DNA of 64,000 nucleotides from Alloboseaceae bacterium BT-24-1 (GCA_025846845.1 JAOYTL010000010.1:186001-250000); one strand, 5' to 3'. Positions 26,760 to 35,797 are shown, counted from the stretch's first letter. The notes: generated by a model from the letters alone, not told the origin. Numbers and translations: made by a program.

Positions 26760-27023
26760 CTACCAGCCGCCACGCCAGCGGTAATAGGCGCGCGGCGGCG
26801 GAGGCGGCGGGCCGTAGAAGCGCGGGCCCTCATAGTGACGCCGCCAACGGGGAACGCCCCAGTAGCCATAGGCCCTTGGCGGTGGGGCGCGCCAGCCATA
26901 GCCGGGACCGTCATAGTAGGCCTGCTGGATCAGGACGCCGGCCTCGGCCTTGCTGGGCGATGCCGCGCTGATCCCGAGCGCGGCGGCAGCGATGAGGCCG
27001 GCAGAAGCGAGAGTGCGAAACAT
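26760..27023 (-). CDS. Small secreted Gly/Tyr/Pro/Arg-rich protein
   Basis: This 87-aa protein has a signal peptide (MFRTLASAGLIAAAALGISA, predicted cleavage near AEA at about 28) and a mature part of low complexity: tyrosine-, proline- and arginine-rich (YDGPGYGWRAPPPRAYGYWG, RHYEGPRFYGPPPPPPRAYY). Such short YGP-rich exported proteins are common in Hyphomicrobiales and have no known function. I chose the ATG at 27023. It is a single-gene unit ending in the terminator inside mutB. Confidence 0.8.
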   Translation of the reverse strand: MFRTLASAGLIAAAALGISAASPSKAEAGVLIQQAYYDGPGYGWRAPPPRAYGYWGVPRWRRHYEGPRFYGPPPPPPRAYYRWRGGW

Positions 27024-27129
27024 CGTGATGTCTCCTTGTGCCGGAGCGGAAACGCTTCCCGCTCTGGCACGCACTATCGCGCTCTCGGGCTGAACCGGTT
27101 TTGAGCGTGACGTTCAGCGTCCGTTTAGC

Positions 27130-27918
27130 TCAGCGCCCCGCCAGCGCGTCCCGCTTCATCAGCAGGGAGGCTCCGATCACCGCGACCGCCACTGCCGCGA
27201 TCATGATCGTGCAGGCGGCGTTGATCTCGGGCGTCACTCCGAGACGGATCGCCGAATAGAGCCGCATCGGTAGCGTCGTCGCGCCCGGCCCGGTGGTGAA
27301 GCTCGCGATGACGAGGTCGTCGAGTGACAGGGTGAAGGCCAGCATCCAGGCGGCTGCGACGGCCGGCCAGATCAGCGGCAGCGTCACCGTTCGGAAGGTC
27401 TCCGCCGGCGTCGCGCCGAGATCGCGCGCCGCCTCTTCGAGCGAGCGGTCGAAGCCGGCGAGCCGCGCCTGAACGACGATGCAGGCGAAGCCGAGGCTGA
27501 AGGTCGCGTGGGCGATGACGACGGTCCAGTAGCCGCGCTCGACGTCGCCGGCGACGAAGAGCAGCAGCAGCGAGAGGCCGGTGATCACCTCCGGCATCAC
27601 CAGCGGCGCCATCACCATGCCGGAGAACAGCGTGCGGCCAGTGAATATCCGATAGCGCGCCAACGCCAGCGCGGCCAGCGTCCCCAGCACCGTCGCCAGC
27701 GTCGCTGAGACCAGCGCGACGCGGATCGTCAGCCAGGCGGCGTCGAGCAGCGGCTGGTTGCTGAGCAGCGCGCCATACCAATGCGTCGAGAAACCACCCC
27801 AGACCGTGACCAGCCGCGAAGCGTTGAAGGAATAGGCGACCAGCGCGACGATCGGCAGATAGAGGAAGGCGAAGCCGGCGACGAGCGCTGCGAGATGGAA
27901 GGCTCCGAAGCGCCTCAT
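27130..27918 (-). CDS. potI: Spermidine/putrescine ABC transporter permease (PotI-like)
   Basis: This 262-aa protein has about six transmembrane segments and the permease EAA loop EEAARDLGATPAETFRTVTLPL. YLPIVALVAYSFNASRLVTVWGGFSTHWY near the N-terminus is typical of PotC/PotI. It moves polyamine across the inner membrane as a partner of PotH. It is the last gene of a four-gene operon, with ATGA overlap to potH. Confidence 0.93.
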   Translation of the reverse strand: MRRFGAFHLAALVAGFAFLYLPIVALVAYSFNASRLVTVWGGFSTHWYGALLSNQPLLDAAWLTIRVALVSATLATVLGTLAALALARYRIFTGRTLFSGMVMAPLVMPEVITGLSLLLLFVAGDVERGYWTVVIAHATFSLGFACIVVQARLAGFDRSLEEAARDLGATPAETFRTVTLPLIWPAVAAAWMLAFTLSLDDLVIASFTTGPGATTLPMRLYSAIRLGVTPEINAACTIMIAAVAVAVIGASLLMKRDALAGR

Positions 27919-28829
27919 CGCACGCCACCTTCCCCTTGTCCGCGCGCCCGCTGCAACAGCATCAGCGGCAGGACGAGGACGACGAGCAGCACGATCGCCA
28001 CCGCCGAAGCCAGCGGCCAGTCGCGGTTGGAGAAGAACTCGTTCCAGAGCACCTTGCCGACCATCAGCGTGTCGGAACCGCCGAGCAGATCGGGGATGAC
28101 GAACTCACCGATCGCGGGGATGAAGACCAGCGCCGAGCCGGCGAGGATGCCCGGAATGGACAGTGGCAAGGTCACGGTCAGGAAGGTGGTAAGCGGCGTC
28201 GCGCCGAGGTCGGAGGCCGCTTCCAGCAAGGTGCCGTCGAGCTTCTGCAGGGTCGAGAACAGCGGCAGGACCATAAAGGGCAGGTAGGAGTAGACCATGC
28301 CGATCAGCACAGCGGCGTCGGTGTTGAGCAGGCGTAAGGGTTCGCTCGTCAGCCCGATCCCCATCAGCGCCATGTCGAGCAGGCCGTCCGGCCGCAGGAT
28401 GCCGATCCAGGCGTAGACGCGGATCAGGAACGAGGTCCAGAACGGCAGGATGACGAGGACGAGCAGGATGCCTTGCCAGCGCTTCGGGGCCAGCGCCATG
28501 GCATGGGCGAGCGGATAGCCGATCGCGAGCGCGATCAGCGTAGTCAGCCCTGCGATGCGCAGCGAGGAGAGATAACTCTGCCAATAGAGCGGATCGTCGC
28601 CGAGCAGGCGAAAGTTCTCGAGATCGAGCGCGCTCAGGAACTCGCCGAGCTGTCCGAAGCCGGGGAAATGCGGCGCATAAGGCGGCTGGTCGGTCGCAGC
28701 GTCCGACAGCGCGATCCTGAGCACGATGACGAAGGGTGCCAGGAAGAAGGCGAGCAGCCAGAGATAGGGAATGGCCGCGACCAGCAGGCCGCGCCCGGTC
28801 CCGCCGCTTCGGGGAACCGGCGTGCTCAC
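27915..28829 (-). CDS. potH: Spermidine/putrescine ABC transporter permease (PotH-like)
   Basis: This 304-aa inner-membrane protein has six predicted helices and the PotB/PotH signatures LIRVYAWIGILRPDGLLD, VYSYLPFMVLPLFSTLQKLD, and the EAA loop EAASDLGATPLTTFLTVTLPL. The GTG start at 28829 overlaps the potG stop by four bases (GTGA). Confidence 0.94.
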   Translation of the reverse strand: MSTPVPRSGGTGRGLLVAAIPYLWLLAFFLAPFVIVLRIALSDAATDQPPYAPHFPGFGQLGEFLSALDLENFRLLGDDPLYWQSYLSSLRIAGLTTLIALAIGYPLAHAMALAPKRWQGILLVLVILPFWTSFLIRVYAWIGILRPDGLLDMALMGIGLTSEPLRLLNTDAAVLIGMVYSYLPFMVLPLFSTLQKLDGTLLEAASDLGATPLTTFLTVTLPLSIPGILAGSALVFIPAIGEFVIPDLLGGSDTLMVGKVLWNEFFSNRDWPLASAVAIVLLVVLVLPLMLLQRARGQGEGGVR

Positions 28830-30013
28830 GACGCCAGCACCATGCCGGCCTCGACATCCCAGGAGAGCCAGACCTTGTCTTCCCAGGCGAAGGGCCGCTC
28901 GATCCGCCGCGTGCGGTTGGTCAGCGAGACCTTGAAGAGCTTGCCGTCGTCGCCGCCGACCATGACCTGGACCATGGTCATGTCGCCGAGATAGCCGATG
29001 TCCCAGATCTCGCCGGCGACCTTGTTGATCGCCTGCGCCGGCTCGTCATGGCTGAGCGCGATCTTCTCGGGACGCAGGCCGACGGTGAGCGCATCGCCCG
29101 GTCGGCAGGTCGGTGCATCCTCGTCGAGTTCGATCACGCCGAGGGTTTGGCTCTCCAGCGTGACGAGATCGCCCTCAATGGCCGTGACCTTGCCCGCGAT
29201 CAGATTGATATCGCCGACGAACTCCGCGACGAAGCGGCTCGCAGGCGCCTCGTAGATCAGATCCGGTGGCGCGATCTGCAGCAGCCGGCCATGGTCCATC
29301 ACCGCCATGCGGTCGGCCATAGTCATGGCTTCGTCCTGGTCGTGGGTGACGACCATGAAGGTCAGGCCGAGATCGGCCTGCAGGTCCATCAGCTCGTATT
29401 GCGTCTCCTCGCGCAGCTTCTTGTCGAGCGCCCCCAAGGGCTCATCGAGCAGCAGCAGCTTGGGCTGCTTGACCAGAGCACGGGCGAGCGCGACGCGCTG
29501 GCGCTGGCCGCCGGAGAGCTGGTCCGGCCGACGCTTCTCCATGCCCTTGAGGCGGACGCGCCCGAGCATGGCATCGACGCGCGCGGCGATCTCCACCTTG
29601 GGCAGACCTTCCCGCTTCAGCCCATAGGCGATGTTGTCGCCGACGCTCATATGCGGGAACAGCGCATAGGACTGGAACATCATATTGACCGGCCGCCGGT
29701 GCGGCGGCACGGCCGTGATATCGATGCCGTCGAGCAGGATCTCACCCTCGTCGGGCTGCTCGAAGCCGGCGAGCAGCCGCATCAGCGTGGTCTTGCCGCA
29801 GCCAGATGGCCCTAGCAGCGCGAAGAACTCGCGCGCATGGATCGACAGCGACAGCCGATCGACCGCAACCACCGCACCGAAACGCTTGGTTACATTACGG
29901 AATTCGACCAGCGGCTTGGCGGCAGGATCGTTCCATGGCTGGAAATCGCGCCTGACGCTGCCGGGCGAGGCGCGCCTTCCAGCGGCCTCCGGCCGGCTCG
30001 AATCCCTATTCAC
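28826..30013 (-). CDS. potG: Polyamine ABC transporter ATP-binding protein (PotG-like)
   Basis: This protein (395 aa from the GTG at 30013) has Walker A GPSGCGKTT, signature LSGGQRQR, Walker B LLLLDEPLGALD, switch histidine VTHDQDEAMTMADR, and a C-terminal TOBE domain (TVGLRPEKIALS, GYLGDMTMVQVMV). It powers the importer from the cytoplasm. The GTG overlaps the potF stop (GTGA), which favours it over a start at 30037. Confidence 0.94.
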   Translation of the reverse strand: MNRDSSRPEAAGRRASPGSVRRDFQPWNDPAAKPLVEFRNVTKRFGAVVAVDRLSLSIHAREFFALLGPSGCGKTTLMRLLAGFEQPDEGEILLDGIDITAVPPHRRPVNMMFQSYALFPHMSVGDNIAYGLKREGLPKVEIAARVDAMLGRVRLKGMEKRRPDQLSGGQRQRVALARALVKQPKLLLLDEPLGALDKKLREETQYELMDLQADLGLTFMVVTHDQDEAMTMADRMAVMDHGRLLQIAPPDLIYEAPASRFVAEFVGDINLIAGKVTAIEGDLVTLESQTLGVIELDEDAPTCRPGDALTVGLRPEKIALSHDEPAQAINKVAGEIWDIGYLGDMTMVQVMVGGDDGKLFKVSLTNRTRRIERPFAWEDKVWLSWDVEAGMVLAS

Positions 30014-31125
30014 CTGCCGCTCTTGACGCGCGTCCACAGCCGGTTGACCACCCGCTGCGTCTTCTGGTCATAGGGCGTGATCGTATAGAGCCGACCCATC
30101 ACCGTATCCGGCGGATAGATGCCGGGATTGTCGCGAACCTCGGCCGAAAGTAGCGGCTTGGAAGCGATATTGCCGTTGGCGTACTGGATGAAATCCGAGT
30201 TCTTCGCCGCCATCTCCGGCCGGTTGACGAAGTCTATGAATTTCAGCGCCGCCTCCTGGTTGCCGGCATCCTTCGGGATGACGAAGGAGTCGAACCACAT
30301 CAGCGCGCCTTCCTTCGGGATCGCATAGGCGATCTCGACCTTGTTCTTGGCCTCGCTGGCGCGCTTCCTGGCCTGCAGCACGTCGCCGGAATAACCCACC
30401 GCCAGGCAGATATCGCCGTTGGCAAGTGCGTTGATGTATTCCGAGGAGTGGAATTTCTGGATATGCGGGCGGATCTTGCGCAGCAACTCGCCCGCCTTGT
30501 TCAGATCGGCCTCGTTCTTCGAGTCGGGATCGAGCCCGAGATAGCGCAGCGCCGCCGGAAACATCTCCTCGACCGCGTCGAGCACGTGCACGCCGCAATT
30601 GGAGAGCTTCTTCAGCTTCTCCGGATCGAAGACGATATTCCAGCTGTCGATCACCGCGTCATTGCCGAGCCGCTCCCTGATCTTGGCGGTGTTGTAGCCG
30701 ATCCCGGTGGTGCCCCACATGTAGTTCACGGCGAACTTGTTGCCCGGATCATATTTGGCCAGCCGCTTCTGAATCTCCGGCCAGGCGTGCTTGAGATTAG
30801 GCACTTTGGCGCTGTCGATCGGCGTGTAGAGGCCAATCGGGATGTGCCTGGGCAGGAAGGAGGCGGTGACGACGACGAGGTCATAGCCGGTCTTGCCGGC
30901 GAGCAGCTTGGTCTCGACCGTCTCCATCTGGTCGAAGGTGTCGTAGACGACGGTGATGCCGGTCTCTTTCTTGAAGGCGTCGAGCACCTCCGGATTGACA
31001 TAGTCCGACCAGTTGAAGACGCGCAGCTCCTTGTTTTCCTGCGCCCCCGCCGGGCCCGCCGCGAAAGCGAGCCCGAAAGCCGCCGCAGCGGCCAACCCAT
31101 GCATAACCGACGTCAAAGTGCGCAA
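30010..31125 (-). CDS. potF: Periplasmic putrescine/spermidine-binding protein (PotF-like)
   Basis: This 371-aa protein has a signal peptide (to about residue 28, AGPAGAQE) and the PotD/PotF N-terminus LRVFNWSDYVNPEVLDAFKK. It continues with ITVVYDTFDQMETVETKLLAGKTGYDLVVV (read as one strand-helix unit), AVNYMWGTTGIGYN, and CLAVGYSGDVLQARKRA. It captures polyamine for the PotGHI complex. It is the first gene of the operon. A 132-base gap to the divergent DUF3750 gene holds the promoters. Confidence 0.95.
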   Translation of the reverse strand: MRTLTSVMHGLAAAAAFGLAFAAGPAGAQENKELRVFNWSDYVNPEVLDAFKKETGITVVYDTFDQMETVETKLLAGKTGYDLVVVTASFLPRHIPIGLYTPIDSAKVPNLKHAWPEIQKRLAKYDPGNKFAVNYMWGTTGIGYNTAKIRERLGNDAVIDSWNIVFDPEKLKKLSNCGVHVLDAVEEMFPAALRYLGLDPDSKNEADLNKAGELLRKIRPHIQKFHSSEYINALANGDICLAVGYSGDVLQARKRASEAKNKVEIAYAIPKEGALMWFDSFVIPKDAGNQEAALKFIDFVNRPEMAAKNSDFIQYANGNIASKPLLSAEVRDNPGIYPPDTVMGRLYTITPYDQKTQRVVNRLWTRVKSGR

Positions 31126-31257
31126 TCTGCCCCTCCTTTAGATTTCGCGCCGGCAAGCTAGCAGCTTGCGGCCAAGCCTCAACCTCGATTTCGTGATCGG
31201 CGACGCTCCGCCGCGCCTTGTGGCACGGGGGCAGCGCCACTTATTTTCAGTGGAAGC

Positions 31258-31989
31258 ATGATCCGGCGTTTTCTCCTTCTCTTCACCCTGATTTTCCTGC
31301 TCCCGCTCGGCACGCATGCCGCCTGGTGGCAGTGGCAACCGCTCGCGTCCGACTGGGCGCGCGCCGACTGGTCGAGCGCCGCGCTCTTGCCCGCCCCCAG
31401 CATCGAGCCCGAAGCGACCATCCACGTCTTCGCCGCCCGCGTCGGCCGCTGGCGTGGCGTCTTCGCCCATCATTCCTGGGTGGTGGTGAAGGAGAAGAAC
31501 GCCTCCGCCTACACCCGCTTCGACGTTGTCGGCTGGGGCAATCCGGTGCGCGTGAACGTCCGCGTCGCCGACGGGCGCTGGTTCGGCAATGTCCCGGAGG
31601 TCATCGGCGAGGTCAGGGGGCTGGCGGCCGAGGCACTGATCCCGCGCATTCGCGACGCGGTGAAGAGTTACGGCTACAGCGACTACGGCTCCTATGGCGC
31701 GTGGCCGGGGCCCAACTCGAACAGCTTCGTCCAGCACATCCTGGCCGAAGTCCCGGAACTTGGCCGTGCTCTGCCGCCGACCGCGATCGGCAAGGACTGG
31801 CGCGAAAGCGGGCTCTATGCCGGCCTCACGCCGAGCCGCACAGGGCTGCAGGCCTCGCTCTACGGGCTCGCCGGCGTGACCTTCGGCTGGGTTGAGGGCG
31901 TCGAGATCAATCTGCTCGGGCTGGTGGCGGGCTTCGACCTGCAACGGCCGGCACTGAAGCTACCGGGTTGGGGGCGGGTTGGGTTGTAA
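31258..31989 (+). CDS. DUF3750 domain protein
   Basis: This 243-aa protein has an N-terminal signal or anchor (FLLLFTLIFLLPLGTHAAWW) and the DUF3750 body: IHVFAARVGRWRGVFAHHSWVVV, YTRFDVVGWGNPVRVN, PWPGPNSN-like YGAWPGPNSNSFVQHILAEV, and a C-terminal hydrophobic glycine-rich part (LYGLAGVTFGWVEGVEINLL). The conserved His-Ser-Trp and Asn-Ser-Asn are reminiscent of papain-like hydrolases, but function is unknown. It is transcribed away from potF. Confidence 0.88.
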   Translation: MIRRFLLLFTLIFLLPLGTHAAWWQWQPLASDWARADWSSAALLPAPSIEPEATIHVFAARVGRWRGVFAHHSWVVVKEKNASAYTRFDVVGWGNPVRVNVRVADGRWFGNVPEVIGEVRGLAAEALIPRIRDAVKSYGYSDYGSYGAWPGPNSNSFVQHILAEVPELGRALPPTAIGKDWRESGLYAGLTPSRTGLQASLYGLAGVTFGWVEGVEINLLGLVAGFDLQRPALKLPGWGRVGL

Positions 31990-32040
31990 GGTCGAGGTCG
32001 CCGATAGACGAACTGGCTGGGGTAGCGTCCCGGTTTGAAA

Positions 32041-32766
32041 TCAGAAAACTGCCTTGGGCGGTGGAGGAATGTTATCCCACCGCTCCGCAATCGCGGCGCA
32101 GGCCGCCTCCATATTTTTGAATCGGCTCACGGTATCTGTCGGGGCGACATAGTAGGTCCCGGATTGAGCATCGATCGTGATGCACAGCTTATGCTCTGGC
32201 TCAGCCTCAGCTTCCGTACTCGTCTTCATCAGGAAGCCGAAAAGGAAGGCGGATTGCCATGCACCGACCGTAGGCTTCAATACAGCGCCCTTTGAATATC
32301 GCAGCATTACCGCACCGATACGTACCTTGTTGGTTTTAGTGAGCCGCCGTAGCCGCATCTGGAGATCAGTCGTTACCTTGACGCCCTCGATTTCGATTGG
32401 CGATTTTGCACCAGGTGCCTGACGCTCAGCGTCGGGCAGAGCCAACGCCGGATAGTTCAACGCGAATCGATCAATGTAATCCGCATTGTGATCATAGACG
32501 TCGCGATCAAATTCGCTGTCAGCCAGCCGCGCTCTGAGCTTTGCAGCTTCCTGCGAAAGGGGGGTCGTGTCTGCCTCCCCAGATCGAAGAAATTTTGATA
32601 TCGTCAGCTTCGCGTCGTCGTGCTGAACGATCCGTGTGATGGGTTGGTATTTGCATCCAACGATGATCGACCGCTTTTTGATGTCGGACGCTGCCATATA
32701 GTCGGCAAGGTAGCGCGCTGATATTTGGGGAGCTTTAACCAGTCGATGCGTTTTCTGTTCCGACAT
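32041..32766 (-). CDS. Uncharacterised protein in a lower-GC pair (241 aa)
   Basis: I do not recognise a named domain. The protein starts MSEQKTHRLVKAPQISARYL and has a helical N-terminal half (YLADYMAASDIKKRSIIVGC, EAAKLRARLADSEFDRDVYDHNADYI) that could bind nucleic acid. The middle has beta strands (IEIEGVKVTTDLQMRLRRL, RIGAVMLRYSKGA) and the C-terminal half alternates strands (FLFGFLMKTSTEAEAEPEHKLCITIDAQSGTYYVAPT). It has no signal or membrane segment. Base composition is visibly poorer in GC than its neighbours. A GGAG site lies about eight bases before ATG 32766. It is divergent from the small gene at 32790. Confidence 0.8.
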   Translation of the reverse strand: MSEQKTHRLVKAPQISARYLADYMAASDIKKRSIIVGCKYQPITRIVQHDDAKLTISKFLRSGEADTTPLSQEAAKLRARLADSEFDRDVYDHNADYIDRFALNYPALALPDAERQAPGAKSPIEIEGVKVTTDLQMRLRRLTKTNKVRIGAVMLRYSKGAVLKPTVGAWQSAFLFGFLMKTSTEAEAEPEHKLCITIDAQSGTYYVAPTDTVSRFKNMEAACAAIAERWDNIPPPPKAVF

Positions 32767-32789
32767 AACCAATGCTCCGGTGACTGAAA

Positions 32790-33017
32790 ATGGCTGACAT
32801 GTATTTCAGCGTGAATATCGACAACGATAGGACACTCTGTCTTGCGCCATTGACCGAACGGAAGATAATCGCATCCGGTCAAGATATAGCAGATACCAGC
32901 GGTTATTTCCTGTTTGAGCGGCGCGGTTCCGGCGATTTTGCAACCGTCGAAATTATTGCTCAAGTTATTTCTGATGACGCCGTATTTCGCATTCGCGAAA
33001 TGCTCAACATGTCCTAG
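32790..33017 (+). CDS. Small uncharacterised protein in a lower-GC pair (75 aa)
   Basis: This 75-aa protein (MADMYFSVNIDNDRTLCLAP, then TERKIIASGQDIADTSGYFLFERRG, then VEIIAQVISDDAVFRIREML) looks like one compact alpha-beta domain with acidic character. No family recognised. Its start codon is only 23 bases from that of the divergent 241-aa gene, so the promoters of both must overlap coding sequence. Composition matches its partner and differs from the flanks, suggesting a shared origin. Confidence 0.7.
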   Translation: MADMYFSVNIDNDRTLCLAPLTERKIIASGQDIADTSGYFLFERRGSGDFATVEIIAQVISDDAVFRIREMLNMS

Positions 33018-33077
33018 TTTTTTTAGAGCCGAGCTTCTTAACCGGAACGCCCTGCGTGCCTCAGCGGTAACAATGCT

Positions 33078-33920
33078 CTAGTTCCGCAGCACCAGACACG
33101 CTCCGCCCGCTTGCCGCAGGCGATTGCACGCCAATGTCGCCTCGCGCAGGCTCTGTGCCGGCAGTCTGACCCGGTAGAACCGGCCCCTACCCCGTCCCGG
33201 CACCGCCGAGCCCAGGATCATGGTCGGCTTGCCGGATAGCAGCGAGGCGAAACGTGCGGCGACGCGCTGATAGGAGGCGATGGCGCGCGCCTTCGAGGCA
33301 TTGCCGGCAAGCTGCACGCCGAACGGCCCATAGGCGCCCTCGACCAGCACGGCTGGCGTGGTGATCCGGATCGAAGCGACCGTGGCCAGACAATCGGTTT
33401 CCTCTCGCGTCGCCGGCGGCGGAAGCTCGCCTGCGCCGAGCCGCCACTCTTCGATCGGGCGGCCGGTGATGAAGCGGACATAGGCCTGCGTCTCATAAGG
33501 CAGCGAACCGCCACGCTCGACCCAGCGCGCGACGCGGTTCGGCCCGCCATTATAGGCCGCAGCGGCGAGACCGAGATTGCCGAACTGATTCTTCAGCGCC
33601 GCGAGGAAGGCGGCCGAATGCGGGATCGCCGCCTCCGGATCGAACGGGTCGGCGAGGCCGCGCTCGTTCGCCGTGCCCGGCATGAACTGGGCGATGCCTT
33701 GCGCCCCGGCCGGGCTGACGACGTTCGGCCGAAAGCTGCTCTCGCGCCAGATCAGGCGCGTGAAGAAGGCGACCGGCAGGTCATGGGTCTTCGCTGCGCC
33801 CTCGATCAATCGGCAGATGGTCTGCGCCACGCTTTCGGTCTGCGGTTCGGCCAAGGCCGGGCCGGCCGAGAGCATGGCGGCGAGCGCCGCAGCGAGGATG
33901 CGGCGGCGCCCTGCCCTCAC
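33078..33920 (-). CDS. Lytic transglycosylase, SLT domain, exported
   Basis: This 280-aa protein starts at a GTG (33920) overlapping the upstream stop (GTGA). A signal peptide (residues about 5-25, ILAAALAAMLSAGPALA) precedes the SLT domain: FFTRLIWRESSFRPNVVSPAGAQGIAQFMPGTA carries the catalytic glutamate in RESSF, and AAAYNGGPNRVARW the conserved YNGG. The C-terminal 100 residues, ending SLREATLACNRLRQAGGACLVLRN, resemble a SPOR-like module that could bind septal glycan. It cleaves peptidoglycan in the periplasm. Coupling to a PLP enzyme is unexpected. Confidence 0.9.
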   Translation of the reverse strand: MRAGRRRILAAALAAMLSAGPALAEPQTESVAQTICRLIEGAAKTHDLPVAFFTRLIWRESSFRPNVVSPAGAQGIAQFMPGTANERGLADPFDPEAAIPHSAAFLAALKNQFGNLGLAAAAYNGGPNRVARWVERGGSLPYETQAYVRFITGRPIEEWRLGAGELPPPATREETDCLATVASIRITTPAVLVEGAYGPFGVQLAGNASKARAIASYQRVAARFASLLSGKPTMILGSAVPGRGRGRFYRVRLPAQSLREATLACNRLRQAGGACLVLRN

Positions 33921-35200
33921 GCGGCTTCGAGCGCCTGGGCGAGATCCGAGATCAGGTCCTCGATGTTCTCGATGCCGACCGAGATCCGGATCAGCGCGTC
34001 GGTGAGGCCGATCTCCTCGCGCAGTTCGCGGGCGACGCCGGAATGGGTCATCGCGGCGGGGTGCGAGACCAGCGTCTCGGTGCCGCCGAGGCTGACTGCG
34101 AGCTTCATGATCTGGAGGTTGTCCAGCACGGCGAAGGCTTCCTTCTCGCCGCCCTTGACGTCGAAGGCGAAGGTCGAGCCCGGCGCGCTGCACTGGCGGT
34201 CGAACACCGGCTTGCGTGGGTCGCCCTCCTGGAGATTGCCGAGATAGTGCACCTTGGCGATTTTCGGGTGAGCTCCGAGATAGTCGGCGACCTTGCGGCC
34301 GTTCTCGTTCGAGCGGCTCATGCGGATGTCCAGCGTCTCGAGCGAGCGCATCAGCATCCAGCAGGAATTGGGATCGAGCTGCGTGCCGAGCGAGCCACGC
34401 CAGGCCTTGACCTGCCGCACCAGCTTTTCCGAGCCGCTGATCGAGCCGCCGACGAGATCGCTGTGACCGCCAACATATTTGGTCAGCGACAGCAGGCTGA
34501 GGTCGGCGCCATGCTTCAGCGGCTTCTGGAACATCGGCCCGAGCATGGTGTTGTCGACGACCACCGGAGGGCGATGGCCCTGCGACTTTTCCAGCTCGTC
34601 GGCGATCGCAGCGCAGGCCGCAAGATCGACCAGCCCGTTGGTCGGGTTGGCCGGCGTCTCGACCAGGATCATGGCGACCCGGCCCTTGGCGGCGGCGGCC
34701 TGGGCAACGGCCCTCATCTGCGCGACGTCGATCCCGTCAGTGAAGCCGAAGGGGGTGACGCCGAAGGCGCCCATCTGGTTCTTCAGCAGGGTCTCGGTGC
34801 CGCCATAGAGCGGCCGGCTGTGAATGATGGTGTCGCCCGGCCGCAGGAAGGCGAAGCAGGTCGTCGCGATCGCGGCCATGCCACTGGCGAAGACGGCGCA
34901 TTTCTCGGCCTCGTCCCAGATCGCCAAGCGATCCTCGAGGATCTCCATGTTCGGATGGTTGAAGCGCGAATAGACCAGCCCCGACTTCTCGCCCGGCTTG
35001 AGCTGGCGGCGCCCCGCGGTGAGGTCGAAGAAATCCTTGCCCTGCTGGGCGTTCTCGAAAACGAAGGTCGAGGTCAGGAAGACCGGCGGCTTCAGCGACC
35101 CTTCCGACATGGCCGGGGAATAGCCGAAGCCCATCATCAGGGTCTCGGGGTGGAGCCGGCGATTGGCAATCCGGTCCTTATGGTAGTTGTCGTCGCTCAT
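33917..35200 (-). CDS. Cystathionine gamma-synthase-family PLP enzyme
   Basis: This 427-aa protein belongs to the Cys/Met metabolism PLP family. It has YSRFNHPNMEILEDRLAIWD, FASGMAAIATTCFAFLRPGD, YGGTETLLKNQMGAFGV, VETPANPTNGLVDL, the PLP lysine in LSLTKYVGGHSDLVGG, and SLGGTETLVSHPAAMTHSGV. The reaction may be cystathionine synthesis, methionine gamma-lyase activity or sulfhydrylation; residues alone do not settle it. The divergent Lrp-type regulator suggests amino-acid-responsive control and perhaps catabolism. Start ATG 35200. Confidence 0.92.
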   Translation of the reverse strand: MSDDNYHKDRIANRRLHPETLMMGFGYSPAMSEGSLKPPVFLTSTFVFENAQQGKDFFDLTAGRRQLKPGEKSGLVYSRFNHPNMEILEDRLAIWDEAEKCAVFASGMAAIATTCFAFLRPGDTIIHSRPLYGGTETLLKNQMGAFGVTPFGFTDGIDVAQMRAVAQAAAAKGRVAMILVETPANPTNGLVDLAACAAIADELEKSQGHRPPVVVDNTMLGPMFQKPLKHGADLSLLSLTKYVGGHSDLVGGSISGSEKLVRQVKAWRGSLGTQLDPNSCWMLMRSLETLDIRMSRSNENGRKVADYLGAHPKIAKVHYLGNLQEGDPRKPVFDRQCSAPGSTFAFDVKGGEKEAFAVLDNLQIMKLAVSLGGTETLVSHPAAMTHSGVARELREEIGLTDALIRISVGIENIEDLISDLAQALEAA

Positions 35201-35338
35201 GATTGCCTCCTCGCCGACCAGCACGGCCTTGCGACGCGAGCCTAGGACGATCCTAAGGCCATTGCATGAACGATCACCGGTGCTCTAGAGCAAGATTTTG
35301 CAGCTTCCTGCTCGCATGAGCGCCCGAAGGAGCAGATC

Positions 35339-35797
35339 ATGCTCGATACGATCGACCGCCGCATGCTGACATTGCTGCAGGAGGATGGCCGCATCACCAA
35401 TCAGGACCTGTCCGAGAAGGTCGGACTGTCGCCGACACCCTGCCTGCGCCGATTGAAGCGGCTGGAGGAGACAGGCGTCATCAAAGGTTATTCAGCGATC
35501 GTCGACCCCAAGGCCTATGGCCTGCCCTTCAGCGTCTTCGTCTCGGTCCGGCTCAGCCAGCAGAACACGGAGCACATCGCAGAGTTCGAGAAAGCGATCG
35601 AAAACTGGCCCGAGGTGGCGGAATGCTACCTGATGACCGGCAGCCAGGACTATCTGCTGCGCGTGCTGACCGATGGCATCGATGGCTATGAGCGCTTCCT
35701 GAAGCAGAAGATGACGCGGCTGAAATGCGTCCAATCTGTCGAATCCAACTTCGCGCTGGCGACGATCAAGAAGCGCGTCGGCCTGCCGCCGCTGTAA
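35339..35797 (+). CDS. Lrp/AsnC-family transcription regulator
   Basis: This 152-aa protein has the N-terminal winged HTH (LDTIDRRMLTLLQEDGRITNQDLSEKVGLSPTPCLRRLKRLEE across residues 2-45) and the C-terminal RAM ligand domain (VFVSVRLSQQNTEHIAEFEKAI, VAECYLMTGSQDYLLRVLT). It is divergent from the cystathionine gamma-synthase-like gene and likely regulates it in response to an amino acid. A TGCTCTAGAGCA palindrome lies at 35281-35292 in the shared promoter. Confidence 0.95.
   Translation: MLDTIDRRMLTLLQEDGRITNQDLSEKVGLSPTPCLRRLKRLEETGVIKGYSAIVDPKAYGLPFSVFVSVRLSQQNTEHIAEFEKAIENWPEVAECYLMTGSQDYLLRVLTDGIDGYERFLKQKMTRLKCVQSVESNFALATIKKRVGLPPL

Noticed and set aside
29990..30040. tRNA-like GGCTCGAATCCC string
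   Set aside because: It lies within the coupled start of potG and no cloverleaf can be built around it.
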